A DNA stretch of 64,000 nt from Cohnella rhizosphaerae (GCF_029525575.1 NZ_JAPDIA010000008.1:2108001-2172000), one strand, 5' to 3'. Shown: positions 29,555 to 37,570, numbered from the stretch's first letter. Numbers and translations are program-made. Notes: generated by a model not told the origin, from the letters alone.

Positions 29555-30558
29555 GGACGCTGCTCCGGCATCGGCAAGCCCAGATGAAGGTAAGCCGCCG
29601 GCGTGGCCACGCGGCCGCGGGGCGTCCGCTGCAGGAAGCCGATCTGGAGCAAATACGGCTCGTATACGTCCTCGATCGTCTGACTCTCTTCTCCGATCGA
29701 CGCGGCGATCGTATCCACCCCGACCGGACCGCCTCTGTAGCGGGAGATCATCGCATGCAGCAGCTTGTGGTCGATCGCGTCGAGGCCCATCGGATCGACC
29801 TGCAGGCGCTCGAGCGATTCGTGCGCGAGCCGCTCGGTGATGATGCCGTCGCCGCGCACCTGCGCGTAATCCCGCACCCGCTTGAGCAGCCTGTTCGCGA
29901 TGCGGGGCGTGCCTCTCGCCCTGCGCGCGATCTCCCGTGACGCGTCGCCGATGATGTCCACGCCGAGCAGATCGCTCGTGCGCGACACGATAAAAGCGAG
30001 CTCGTCCTCGGTGTAAAACTCGAGTCGGCTGACGACCCCGAACCGGTCGCGCAGCGGAGCGGACAGCAAGCCCGCGCGCGTCGTCGCGCCGATCAGCGTA
30101 AACTTCGGCAGGTCGAGCCTGACCGACCGCGCGCTCGGCCCTTTGCCGATGACGAAGTCCAGCGCGAAGTCCTCCATCGCGGGATACAGCACCTCTTCGA
30201 CCGTGCGGTGAAGCCTGTGAATCTCGTCGATGAACAAGACGTCGTTTTCCTGCAAATTCGTCAATATGGCGGCCAGATCGCCCGGACGCTCGATCGCCGG
30301 TCCGCTGGTCGTGCGGATGCTGACGCCCAGTTCGTTGGCGATAATGTTCGACAGCGTCGTCTTTCCGAGTCCCGGCGGGCCGTACAGCAGCACGTGATCG
30401 AGCGCCTCCTGCCTGAGCTTGGCGGCCTCGATGTAGATTTTCATATTGTCCTTGACCTGCGACTGGCCGATATATTCGTTCAAATACCGCGGACGCAGGC
30501 TCAGCTCCGCCTGACGGTCCTCCATCATCAAATGAGCGGTCACGATGCGGTCTTCCAC
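29551..30558 (-). CDS. ruvB: Holliday junction branch-migration ATPase RuvB
   Basis: 335 residues. Hexameric motor that moves Holliday junctions with RuvA. Walker A GPPGLGKTTLSNIIA, Walker B VLFIDEIHRLHRTVEE, sensor I LIGATTRAGLLS, arginine finger region PLRDRFG, and a C-terminal winged helix with PRGRVATPAAY. 24 bp after ruvA. Confidence 0.98.
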   Translation of the reverse strand: MEDRIVTAHLMMEDRQAELSLRPRYLNEYIGQSQVKDNMKIYIEAAKLRQEALDHVLLYGPPGLGKTTLSNIIANELGVSIRTTSGPAIERPGDLAAILTNLQENDVLFIDEIHRLHRTVEEVLYPAMEDFALDFVIGKGPSARSVRLDLPKFTLIGATTRAGLLSAPLRDRFGVVSRLEFYTEDELAFIVSRTSDLLGVDIIGDASREIARRARGTPRIANRLLKRVRDYAQVRGDGIITERLAHESLERLQVDPMGLDAIDHKLLHAMISRYRGGPVGVDTIAASIGEESQTIEDVYEPYLLQIGFLQRTPRGRVATPAAYLHLGLPMPEQRP

Positions 30559-30582
30559 CTATGCGTCCCCCCCTTCCAACCG

Positions 30583-31200
30583 TTATCCGGTAAAAAGCTG
30601 CTGCAGCGCGAGCTTCATGAGCGCGTCGGGCGAATCCTCGGCCTTGATCCGGTCCTTCAGCGCCGACCAAGCCTTGTCCAGCTCGGCATCCCGGTAGCCA
30701 AGGCCCGCGAGCGCCTCTCTCGCCGCCGCCCATGACGCATGGCCGTCGTCAGGCAGCGACAGACGTTCCGCAGCGGGCAAGCTAAGGCCCGCCGCGTCGT
30801 ACGCGGAGCACAGCTTATCCTTCAAATCGAGCACCATCCGCTGCGCCGTCTTTTTCCCGATGCCCGGCAGTTTGGTCAGAAACGTCAGGTTTTCCTGTTG
30901 AATCGCCGCCACGACAGACTCCGGGCGTCCGCCGGCCAGCACGCCGAGCGCCACTCTCGGGCCGATGCCCGACACTTCCAGCAGCTTGCGGAAGAGGCTC
31001 TGCTCCTCCCGGGTCGTAAAGCCGAACAGCTGAATCGCGTCCTCGCGGACGTGATGGTGAATGAACAGCTGCACCTGCTCCTCGCTTCGCGCCAGGCCGT
31101 ACGGATTGGGCGTGAACACCCTGTAGCCAACGTCCCGCACGTCGAGCACCACGTATTCGAGCTCCACATGCGCCACATAACCTTTTAAATAATCGATCAC
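30583..31200 (-). CDS. ruvA: Holliday junction DNA-binding protein RuvA
   Basis: 205 residues. Oligonucleotide-binding domain (MIDYLKGYVAHVELEYVVLD), two helix-hairpin-helix motifs (VSGIGPRVALGVL; LPGIGKKTAQRMVLDLKDKL) and the C-terminal RuvB-contacting domain (EALAGLGYRDAELDKAWSAL). Start overlaps the ruvC stop. Usual length. Confidence 0.98.
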   Translation of the reverse strand: MIDYLKGYVAHVELEYVVLDVRDVGYRVFTPNPYGLARSEEQVQLFIHHHVREDAIQLFGFTTREEQSLFRKLLEVSGIGPRVALGVLAGGRPESVVAAIQQENLTFLTKLPGIGKKTAQRMVLDLKDKLCSAYDAAGLSLPAAERLSLPDDGHASWAAAREALAGLGYRDAELDKAWSALKDRIKAEDSPDALMKLALQQLFTG

Positions 31201-31700
31201 CGCCGCGTCGCTCCGTTCATCAGTTGACTCATCCCGCTCGCGTGCGCATGGCAGATCGCCACGGCCAGCGCGTCCGCCACGTCGTCCGGCTTCGGCGCGC
31301 TCGCGAGTCCGAGCAGGCGCTTCACCATCTCCTGGACCTGCTTCTTCTCCGCGCCGCCGTAGCCGACGACCGACTGCTTGACCTGCATCGGGGTATACTC
31401 GCCGATCGGAATGCCGCGCTGCGCGGCGGCGAGCATCAGCACGCCTCTCGCTTGGCCGACGCTGAACGCGTTCGTTACGTTTTTGTTGAAAAACAGCTTC
31501 TCGACCGCAACGGTCTCCGGCTTGTATTCGTCCAGCAGCTTGCAGGAAGATTCGTAGATTTGCTGAAGCCTGACTTCCTGCGCCGTGTCCGGCGTCGTCT
31601 GAATGCTCCCGTACTGCACCGGCACGAGACGATGTCCGATCTTGTCGATGAATCCGAATCCCATGATGGCGATGCCGGGGTCGATACCCAATACTCTCAT
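31197..31700 (-). CDS. ruvC: Holliday junction resolvase RuvC
   Basis: 167 residues. Cleaves Holliday junctions. Catalytic acidic residues lie in MRVLGIDPGIAIMGFG, AVEKLFFNKN and KPDDVADALAVAICHAH. First gene of the ruvC-ruvA-ruvB-DCC-spoIID-queA-tgt run; B. subtilis lacks RuvC and has RecU, so its presence together with ruvAB is a Paenibacillaceae-type arrangement. Promoter at 31740-31768. Confidence 0.97.
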   Translation of the reverse strand: MRVLGIDPGIAIMGFGFIDKIGHRLVPVQYGSIQTTPDTAQEVRLQQIYESSCKLLDEYKPETVAVEKLFFNKNVTNAFSVGQARGVLMLAAAQRGIPIGEYTPMQVKQSVVGYGGAEKKQVQEMVKRLLGLASAPKPDDVADALAVAICHAHASGMSQLMNGATRR

Positions 31701-31739
31701 GAGGGTCCCCGCTTCCTGTTTCTACTGACAGACGACTTG

Positions 31740-31768
31740 ATTATACCATTTGCGGACGGGTATGAGAA
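31740..31768 (-). promoter_or_regulatory. Promoter of the ruvC operon
   Basis: TATAAT (complement of 31740-31745) and a weaker TTCTCA (complement of 31763-31768), 17 bp apart, lie about 40 bases before the ruvC start. Confidence 0.65.
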
Positions 31769-31794
31769 CAGAAAGCCGAACAGCATGCGCGCAG

Positions 31795-32050
31795 AACAAA
31801 TCCGCTCGGTTCAGGCGTCGCTGCGTCGCATTAGTCCTATGTAGGAATAAATCCGCTCGCTCCAGACGTCGCCGCGTCACACTGGTCCTAAACAGAAACA
31901 CTTCCGCTCACTCCAAGCGTCGCTGCGTCACACTCGTCCTAATCAGAAACAAATCCGCTCGCTCCAAGCGTCGCTGCGTCACACTCGTCCTAATCAGAAA
32001 CAAATCCGCTCGCTCCAAGCGTCGCTGCGTCACACTGGTCCTAAACATAT
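31795..32050. repeat. 51-bp direct tandem repeat, five copies
   Basis: The word TCCGCTC recurs at 31801, 31852, 31903, 31954 and 32005, always exactly 51 bp apart. Copies 3-5 are nearly identical, 1 and 2 diverged. Each unit contains CAAGCGTCGCTGCGTCACAC and GTCCTAATCAGAAACAAATC. Because 51 is a multiple of three, the plus strand stays open (31750-32073) with a 17-residue repeat, but there is no ribosome binding site and the product is Arg/Lys-rich and low in complexity, so it is probably not a gene. The array sits just upstream of the ruvC promoter. Confidence 0.9.
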
Positions 32051-32350
32051 CCTGCGGGGAAGGGTATACCTAGTTCCAGACACATCTTTCTCGGCGTGCC
32101 GTTCCCCCTACACCGGAGCGTTCTTCCTCGCTGCACTTCCACGGGCTTCACGCGTTCCATGACCTCGCCCACATAAGAAGAGGCAGGATCCACCTCATGT
32201 TACGGCCTGTCGATTGCTCGCATTGCGAGAACTGCTTTGTCACGTGGCTTCAACCTTAGGATCTCTCCCCCAGTTGCCCGTCAGCTACGAGGAGACTTGG
32301 CTCTTGCCTCGACCGGACATCCGCCGGCTAGTTATGCCTAGCTTGGCTAG
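32051..32350 (-). mobile_element. Possible group II intron remnant (5' RNA part only)
   Basis: No protein can be read here. On the minus strand the sequence resembles the structured 5' region of bacterial group II introns by memory of such introns: CTCGCAATGCGAG hairpin, CCTAAGGTTGAAGCC, GGCCGTAACATGAGGTGG, GAACGCTCCGGTGTAG and GGAACTAGGTATACCC. There is no reverse transcriptase and no recognisable domain V. It begins right after the bofC terminator hairpin, which is where class C introns insert. It may equally be another structured RNA or decayed DNA. Confidence 0.38.
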
Positions 32351-32362
32351 ACGCGCATGTTG

Positions 32363-32392
32363 AAAAAAGCGCCCGAGCAAACGCTCCGGCGC
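32363..32392 (-). terminator. Terminator of bofC
   Basis: On the minus strand GCGCCGGAGC - GTTT - GCTCGGGCGC, then TTTTTTC. A strong stem with a clear T-run, 33 bases after the bofC stop. Confidence 0.9.
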
Positions 32393-32424
32393 TTCATGGC
32401 CGCCGCTCGGCGGAGGTCGGACGG

Positions 32425-33132
32425 CTATCGGGCCGCGTTTGCCGGCGCATGGGAGGCGTCGGCATAAGCGCCGAGCCGGCTCACGACCCGATGATAGTCG
32501 TCGGCGCCTTCGCCTACCGGCATGCCTTCCCGCAGTTTCCGCAGCTCTTCGGGCGACAACCCGCTCTCCAGCGATTTGACGTCCATGTGGAAAAAGGTTC
32601 GGATCACCTTGTCCTTTTTCACGGGACCGTCGAAGAGAGAAAGGTTGCCGCCCCTGTCCAGACCGATTCTCGCCGACGCCTTGCAGGACGCCGACAGATC
32701 GTCGACCGACTCGCGCATGACGAGCCTGTCCGACTCCTGGAGCGTCGCCGTCCATTCGCGATGGGCTTTGAGCAGATCCATCGCTTCCGAAGAGGAGAAC
32801 GCGCCGAGCCGACGTATCTCCTCTCCGCACACGTACATACGCTGCAGCACGACCTCTACTTTGCCTTCGAGACCCGCCAGCGCGGCAATTGCCCGCCCCC
32901 GTTCGGAATCGGGGCCGTCGAACGAGAGGAGCGAGGACCGCTGGTCGAGCCACACGGCTTCGGCGCCCGACACGCCCCCGGAGGGACGCTCCGCGCGTTC
33001 GAGGTGCGACTTGAGAGCGGCCAGCCCCGCTGCCGCCGTCAATACGGCGGCAGCCCAAATGCCCAGGGACCAAGCCAGACGCTTGTTGCGCTTTAATCGT
33101 TTTTTCCAATGACGAATCCGATTTCCGAGCAC
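32425..33132 (-). CDS. bofC: BofC-like intercompartmental signalling protein
   Basis: 235 residues. One N-terminal membrane anchor (LAWSLGIWAAAVLTAAAGLA) and a C-terminal domain matching BofC: RIGLDRGGNLSLFDGPVKKD, KVIRTFFHMDVKSLESGLSP. In B. subtilis BofC is made in the forespore, and restrains SpoIVB, the protease that signals activation of sigma-K through SpoIVFA/SpoIVFB, both of which are encoded further right. Position upstream of the ruv genes matches B. subtilis. GTG start with AAGGGG upstream. A sigma-G-like promoter is noted separately. The overlapping frame 32285-33109 is a shadow. Confidence 0.85.
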   Translation of the reverse strand: MLGNRIRHWKKRLKRNKRLAWSLGIWAAAVLTAAAGLAALKSHLERAERPSGGVSGAEAVWLDQRSSLLSFDGPDSERGRAIAALAGLEGKVEVVLQRMYVCGEEIRRLGAFSSSEAMDLLKAHREWTATLQESDRLVMRESVDDLSASCKASARIGLDRGGNLSLFDGPVKKDKVIRTFFHMDVKSLESGLSPEELRKLREGMPVGEGADDYHRVVSRLGAYADASHAPANAAR

Positions 33133-33161
33133 CGGGATCCCCTTCTTTTCCGTTTTAAACC

Positions 33162-33191
33162 TATTGTGGTCCCGGGCTCGCGGCGTTATGC
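33162..33191 (-). promoter_or_regulatory. Putative sigma-G promoter of bofC
   Basis: GCATA (complement of 33187-33191) and CACAATA (complement of 33162-33168), 18 bp apart, fit the forespore sigma-G pattern gnATr / cAnnnTA. B. subtilis bofC is sigma-G dependent, which is the reason for giving it weight. The motif is short and could be chance. Confidence 0.45.
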
Positions 33192-33199
33192 ATCAGCGC

Positions 33200-35275
33200 T
33201 TACCATTTAATCCAGGGAAGACTCTTCCTGTTCTTCGGCGCGGACGCAACGCGCGCTTGTGACTTGCCTGCCGAGGAGGACGCGACGCGCTTCGCCGTTC
33301 CCGCGCCGGTCCCTGCCGTTCCCTGACGCTTCGCGGCCGAGCGGGCCGTCTTGACGATGCCGATCTTCGGTTTGTCTTCGCTCTCCGCGTCTTCCTCTTC
33401 CTCGAAGCGTTCGTCACCCGACAAGCGCTCCGAATCGTGTTCCGCATTCGCGTAGGCCAGATCCTTGTTGACTGCGTCTGTCGGACCGCCTGTGAACGGA
33501 TACTGCACGAAGCCGAAGCCGTCTCGGAACGGAAGCGAATTTTCGGCAGCGAACGGTTGCGCGCCGTAACCTGGCGTCAACGGAAATCGAGGATCGTAGC
33601 CGTAACCGTAATGGCCCGCCGCTGGACCGACAGCTGCCGGCGAAACGGCGGTCGGCGCGACCGCATTCGATGCATACCCCGTCGAGACGGGAGAGACGGC
33701 GCTTGGCGCATAGCCTGACGAGACCGGAGAAACGGACGTCTGAACCGGCATGACGCCGCTAGGATAGCCGTAGCCGGACATTTGGACCGGAGAGACGGCA
33801 GCCGGGGACACTGGCGTTCCTGCGCACGGTTGGCATGGCGCCGGCCCCCATCCGGTCGGTAGGCCGCCTAGGCCGCCGAGGTGGCCCGGAATGCCGCCTT
33901 CAAGTCCGCCCAGATTTCCGGGGATGCCGCCTTGAAGCCCGCCCAGATTTCCGGGGATGCCGCCTTCAAGTCCGCCCAGATGCCCGGGGATGCCGCCTTG
34001 AAGCCCGCCCAGATGTCCGGGGATGCCGCCTTCAAGTCCGCCCAGATGCCCGGGAATGCCTCCTTGAAGCCCGCCCAGATTTCCGGGAATGCCGCCTTGA
34101 AGCCCGCCTAGATCTCCGGGAATGCCGCCTTCAAGTCCGCCCAGATTTCCGGGAATGCCGCCTTGAAGCCCGCCTAGATGTCCGGGGATGCCGCCTTCAA
34201 GTCCGCCGAGCTGACCCGGATATGCAGGGATGCCGCCTACAAGCGGGCCGATGCCTTCTACGCAAGGCGCGCCCGCGTAAGGCTGAATGCTCGCCGGCGA
34301 CAGGGCGGAGCCGTAACCGTTGTAGCCATGGACGGCTGCCGGGCTAACGGTTCCATAGCCGTGAGGCATGGCCGTCGCCGGGCTGACGGCTCCATAACCC
34401 GACGGCATGGCTGCCGCAGGGCTGACCGCGCCGTAATGGCTTGGCATGGCCGTCGCGGGACTTACTTCGCCTAAGCCGTAAGGCATGGCCGCAGCTGGAT
34501 TGACGGACGCATTCTGACTTTGCCCGTAACCGTAGCCGTAGCTCGCGGCCGGCGAGACGGCTTCATGGCCTTGCCCGTAGCCGGCAGGCGCGGTCGACGC
34601 CTCTACGGCAGGCTGCGGCATTTGCAGGAACAGGTCCGTCGTGTGTTCGTACGTCGTCATATAGACGGGATAATGCTCGTGCACGGGCGGCATCGGCGCC
34701 GGAGCCGGCATTTGAACTTCGACAGGCGCCGTGACTTGCGGCGGCTCAGGCTGCGGCATCGGCGCCGTGCTCGGTTTTTCCGGCGGAGCCGGCATCACTG
34801 CCGTGTTAGGCTTCTCGTGCGCGGCCGGCATGACCGCCGTGCCGGGTTTCTCGCCCGGTGTCGGCATGACTGCCGTGCTCGGCTTTTGTCCCGCGGCCGG
34901 CATGCCGTTGGGATGATGGTGCATGCCGTCCGACGCCCCCGCGCCCTCGGCGGGCAGCTTCGGGATATGGACGACTTGGCCCGTCATGAGCGCGCTCGGA
35001 TTGACGATCTGCGGATTGGCCGCGATCAGGTCGGCGAGCGGCACGTGATGCGTCTTCGACAGCTTCCACATCGTATCGCCCTGCTGGATCGTATAATCCT
35101 GAGCGATCTCGTACTGCTTTTGTCCCGGCTTCGGTATGCGAATTTTTGCGCCTACCTCGATCTCGTCCGGATTCGCGATGTCCGCGTTGGCAGCGATCAG
35201 CTCGTCAAGAGACAAGCCGTATTTCTTAGCCAAGTTGTACAGCGTGTCACCGCTTTTGGCGATATGGATCTTCAC
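33200..35275 (-). CDS. safA: SafA-like spore morphogenetic protein with two LysM domains and Gly-rich repeats
   Basis: 691 residues. Two LysM domains: residues 2-48 (HIAKSGDTLYNLAKKYGLSL) and 57-106 (YTIQQGDTMWKLSKTHHVPL). Then a Pro/Met-rich linker with TAVMP repeats, SPATAMPxGYG repeats (about 255-330), and ten or more copies of an 11-residue unit (LGGLEGGIPGH and variants, about 350-475). The C-terminus is Lys/Arg-rich and Ser-rich. In B. subtilis SafA LysM binds cortex peptidoglycan and recruits inner-coat proteins. Position next to bofC matches. GTG start at 35275 after GGGAGGG. The repeats are far longer than in B. subtilis SafA, so the assignment of the C-terminal part rests on context. 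Confidence 0.85.
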   Translation of the reverse strand: MKIHIAKSGDTLYNLAKKYGLSLDELIAANADIANPDEIEVGAKIRIPKPGQKQYEIAQDYTIQQGDTMWKLSKTHHVPLADLIAANPQIVNPSALMTGQVVHIPKLPAEGAGASDGMHHHPNGMPAAGQKPSTAVMPTPGEKPGTAVMPAAHEKPNTAVMPAPPEKPSTAPMPQPEPPQVTAPVEVQMPAPAPMPPVHEHYPVYMTTYEHTTDLFLQMPQPAVEASTAPAGYGQGHEAVSPAASYGYGYGQSQNASVNPAAAMPYGLGEVSPATAMPSHYGAVSPAAAMPSGYGAVSPATAMPHGYGTVSPAAVHGYNGYGSALSPASIQPYAGAPCVEGIGPLVGGIPAYPGQLGGLEGGIPGHLGGLQGGIPGNLGGLEGGIPGDLGGLQGGIPGNLGGLQGGIPGHLGGLEGGIPGHLGGLQGGIPGHLGGLEGGIPGNLGGLQGGIPGNLGGLEGGIPGHLGGLGGLPTGWGPAPCQPCAGTPVSPAAVSPVQMSGYGYPSGVMPVQTSVSPVSSGYAPSAVSPVSTGYASNAVAPTAVSPAAVGPAAGHYGYGYDPRFPLTPGYGAQPFAAENSLPFRDGFGFVQYPFTGGPTDAVNKDLAYANAEHDSERLSGDERFEEEEDAESEDKPKIGIVKTARSAAKRQGTAGTGAGTAKRVASSSAGKSQARVASAPKNRKSLPWIKW
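33866..34225. repeat. 33-bp tandem repeat inside safA
   Basis: Ten to eleven copies of a 33-bp unit encode LGGL(E/Q)GGIPG(H/N/D). Units alternate GGLE and GGLQ and vary at the last residue. Such arrays expand and contract easily, so copy number may differ among strains and may be misassembled. Confidence 0.9.
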
Positions 35276-35379
35276 TCGGTTCCCTCCCGGTGGCTGAACT
35301 CTCGCGTGCAGGCTCCCGCCCCCGCGCAATCCTTACATCCTATGCAGGAACTGGGCGTTTGACATCCCTTCGGCAAAAA

Positions 35380-35423
35380 AACATAGGCGAACCGGAAGCA
35401 TTAAGCTCCGGTTCGCCTATGTT
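35380..35423 (-). terminator. Terminator of the SPFH-RHH operon
   Basis: AACATAGGCGAACCGGA and its exact complement form a 17-bp stem around a 10-base loop. The minus strand continues with TTTTTTTGCC. It lies between the RHH gene and safA. Confidence 0.92.
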
Positions 35424-35456
35424 CGTCGCGCGGCCGATCGTCCGCCGCCTTGGTCG

Positions 35457-35648
35457 TCAGGATTCGTCCGCCTCCGCCGGCGGCTCGGGCCTGCCCTTCA
35501 GCCGGCCCGCCTTGCGCAGCGCCTCCCTGAGCACGTATTCCATGTGCGCGTTGACGCTTCTGAATTCATCCGCCGCCCATCGCTCGAGCGCCGCGTAAAT
35601 CTCGGGATCCAGGCGAAGGGGATAGGCCTTCTTCGGTTTGGATGACAT
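35457..35648 (-). CDS. Ribbon-helix-helix (Arc-like) small protein
   Basis: 63 residues. PLRLDPEIYAALERWAADEF and RSVNAHMEYVLREALRK fit the Arc/MetJ-type ribbon-helix-helix fold, with the strand PLRLDP for DNA contact. It follows the SPFH gene by 12 bp and ends before a terminator. Such Arc-like proteins commonly accompany SPFH genes in Firmicutes; it may regulate the pair. No toxin partner is present. Confidence 0.82.
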   Translation of the reverse strand: MSSKPKKAYPLRLDPEIYAALERWAADEFRSVNAHMEYVLREALRKAGRLKGRPEPPAEADES

Positions 35649-35660
35649 GACCGGACATCC

Positions 35661-36533
35661 TTAGCCGTAAAGCGTGCCCGTGTTAATGACCGGCGTCGCC
35701 GCACGGTCGGACACGACCGCGACCATCAGATTGTTGATCATCGCCGCGCGCCGCACCGCATCGAGCTCGATGCCGTTTTCCACGAGCTGCCGCAGCGCCG
35801 CGTCCACCATGAATACCGCGCCTTCGACGATTTTCGCGCGGGCGGCGATAATGGCGATCGCCTGTTGGCGCTGCAGCATGGCGCTGGCGATCTCCGGCGC
35901 ATAGGCCAGATGCGTCAGCCGGGTCTCGAGCACCTCGATGCCCGCGACGTGCAGCCGGTTCTGCAGCTCGGCCGACAGCTCCGACGCCACTTCGTCCGAA
36001 TTGCCGCGCAGCGACTGGCTCGGCTCGTCGGTGAAGGTGTCATAAGCGTACTTGGCGGCCGTATGACGGATCGACGTCTCGCTCGTCAGCTCTACGAACC
36101 GTTCGTAATCGTCCACGTCGAACACGGCCTTGGCCGTATCCGATACGCGAAAGACGACGACGGCGCCGATCTCGATCGGATTGCCTTCTGCGTCGTTCAC
36201 CTTTAGCGTGTTGCTCGTAAAGTTGCGGACCTTGAGCGACACCCTTCTCTTGACGGTAAAAGGAAGCACCATCCACAGGCCGCTGCGCGACACCGTGCCG
36301 ATATAGCTTCCGAAAAAGGTGATGACCTTCGCCTGGTTCGGCTGAACGATCGTAAGCGAGCTCAACATGACCATGGCGAGCAGCAGCAGGACGATGCCAA
36401 GACCGATCAGCCCGCCCTCCGGTTCCGCTTGATCGCCGCCCGTCACCATCAGCGCGATGCCGCCGACCAAAGAGGCCAAGCACAGCAGTAAAGACAAAAA
36501 CCCGTTCATGTGCCAAGCGCGTTTTTCCTTCAT
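35661..36533 (-). CDS. SPFH/Band 7 (stomatin-like) membrane protein
   Basis: 290 residues. Two membrane helices (FLSLLLCLASLVGGIALMVT; GLGIVLLLLAMVMLSSLTIV) then the SPFH domain: VQPNQAKVITFFGSYIGTV, GLWMVLPFTVKRRVSLKVRN, and GIEVLETRLTHLAYAPEIAS. Likely a scaffold of membrane microdomains, not QmcA/FloT length. ATG 36533 with GGGAGAGG upstream. It pairs with the RHH gene and interrupts the B. subtilis-like order between safA and pheA. Confidence 0.93.
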   Translation of the reverse strand: MKEKRAWHMNGFLSLLLCLASLVGGIALMVTGGDQAEPEGGLIGLGIVLLLLAMVMLSSLTIVQPNQAKVITFFGSYIGTVSRSGLWMVLPFTVKRRVSLKVRNFTSNTLKVNDAEGNPIEIGAVVVFRVSDTAKAVFDVDDYERFVELTSETSIRHTAAKYAYDTFTDEPSQSLRGNSDEVASELSAELQNRLHVAGIEVLETRLTHLAYAPEIASAMLQRQQAIAIIAARAKIVEGAVFMVDAALRQLVENGIELDAVRRAAMINNLMVAVVSDRAATPVINTGTLYG

Positions 36534-36639
36534 ACTCGCCTCTCCCATTCGACAATGATTTATTTTATATATTATTATGATATCACTTTTGTAAGCATAT
36601 GTAAATCGTTAAGTTCAAAGCCATCAAGCCAGCCCTTCA

Positions 36640-36678
36640 AAAAATAAAGACGGCCGCCCGCAATGCGAGCGCCGTCCG
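36640..36678 (-). terminator. Terminator of the pheB-ilvE operon
   Basis: On the minus strand GGACGGCGCTCGC - ATTGC - GGGCGGCCGTC forms a stem with a small mismatch, followed by TTTATTTTTTG. Ten bases after the ilvE stop. Confidence 0.8.
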
Positions 36679-36688
36679 AGGATGCAGC

Positions 36689-37570
36689 TTATTGGTAAAC
36701 CTTGACGCCTTCGACCGTAACGATCTTGCGAAATTCGTCCAGCAGCCGGCTCGTCAGAGGTCCTGCGCGGCCTTCGCCGATGATGCGTCCGTCCACCTCG
36801 CGAACGGCGATGACTTCGGCGGCGGTGCCGGTGAAAAACACCTCGTCGGCCGTATAAACGTCATGCAGCGTGAACGGCTCCTCCCTGAGCGGGATTCCGA
36901 GCTTCGCGCACAGATCGATGATGGCGCCTCGCGTGATGCCCTCTAGCGCGCCGATATAGCAAGGCGGCGTAAAGACGACGCCTCTTTTGATGATGAAGAT
37001 ATTGTCGCTCGAGCCCTCGGCCACGTAGCCCTGCGAGTTGAGCATGATCGCTTCGCCGACGCCCGCCAGATTCGCCTGGATTTTCACCAGGATGTTGTTC
37101 AAGTAATTCAGCGACTTGATCTTCGGATTGAGCGCGTCCGGCAGATTGCGGCGCGGGCTGACGGATACCGAGCGCAAGCCGTCCCGGTAAGCCTCCTCCG
37201 GATAGATCGCGAGCTGCTCCACGATGATGACGACATAAGCTTCGGGGCAGCGGAGCGGATCGAGTCCGAGATTGCCGGGGCCGCGGGAAACGATGAGCCT
37301 GATGTAGCCGTCGCGCAGGCCGTTGCGGCGGATCGTCTCGCGGAGCGCGTCTTCCATCTGCGTCAAGCTAAGCGGGATGCTCAGCATGATCGACTTGGCC
37401 GAATCATAGAGGCGATCGAGGTGCTCCCGGCATCTGAAGATGTTCCCGTCGTAGATGCGAATGCCTTCGAAGATGCCGTCCCCGTACAAAAATCCGTGAT
37501 CGTACACGGAGATTTTGGCGTCTTCCTTTTTCACATATTGCCCGTTCAAATAAATCCATTGCTCAGACAT
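36689..37570 (-). CDS. ilvE: Branched-chain amino acid aminotransferase
   Basis: 293 residues. Pyridoxal-phosphate enzyme of fold type IV for Ile, Leu and Val. Signs: VYDHGFLYGDGIFEGIRIYD, PKIKSLNYLNNILVKIQANL with the PLP Lys, and FFTGTAAEVIAVREVDGR. Last gene in the amino-acid operon, 23 bp after pheA. D-amino-acid aminotransferase or aminodeoxychorismate lyase relatives share the fold, but the KSLNYLNNI signature supports IlvE. Confidence 0.93.
   Translation of the reverse strand: MSEQWIYLNGQYVKKEDAKISVYDHGFLYGDGIFEGIRIYDGNIFRCREHLDRLYDSAKSIMLSIPLSLTQMEDALRETIRRNGLRDGYIRLIVSRGPGNLGLDPLRCPEAYVVIIVEQLAIYPEEAYRDGLRSVSVSPRRNLPDALNPKIKSLNYLNNILVKIQANLAGVGEAIMLNSQGYVAEGSSDNIFIIKRGVVFTPPCYIGALEGITRGAIIDLCAKLGIPLREEPFTLHDVYTADEVFFTGTAAEVIAVREVDGRIIGEGRAGPLTSRLLDEFRKIVTVEGVKVYQ

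Noticed and set aside
31750..32073. 107-residue Arg/Lys-rich reading frame over the first repeat array
   Set aside because: It exists because the period is a multiple of three; no ribosome binding site, the composition is unlike a folded protein and the start falls outside the repeat in random sequence.
32285..33109. 274-residue frame overlapping bofC
   Set aside because: It is a shadow of bofC in another frame, Arg-rich, with no family resemblance, and runs over the bofC terminator.
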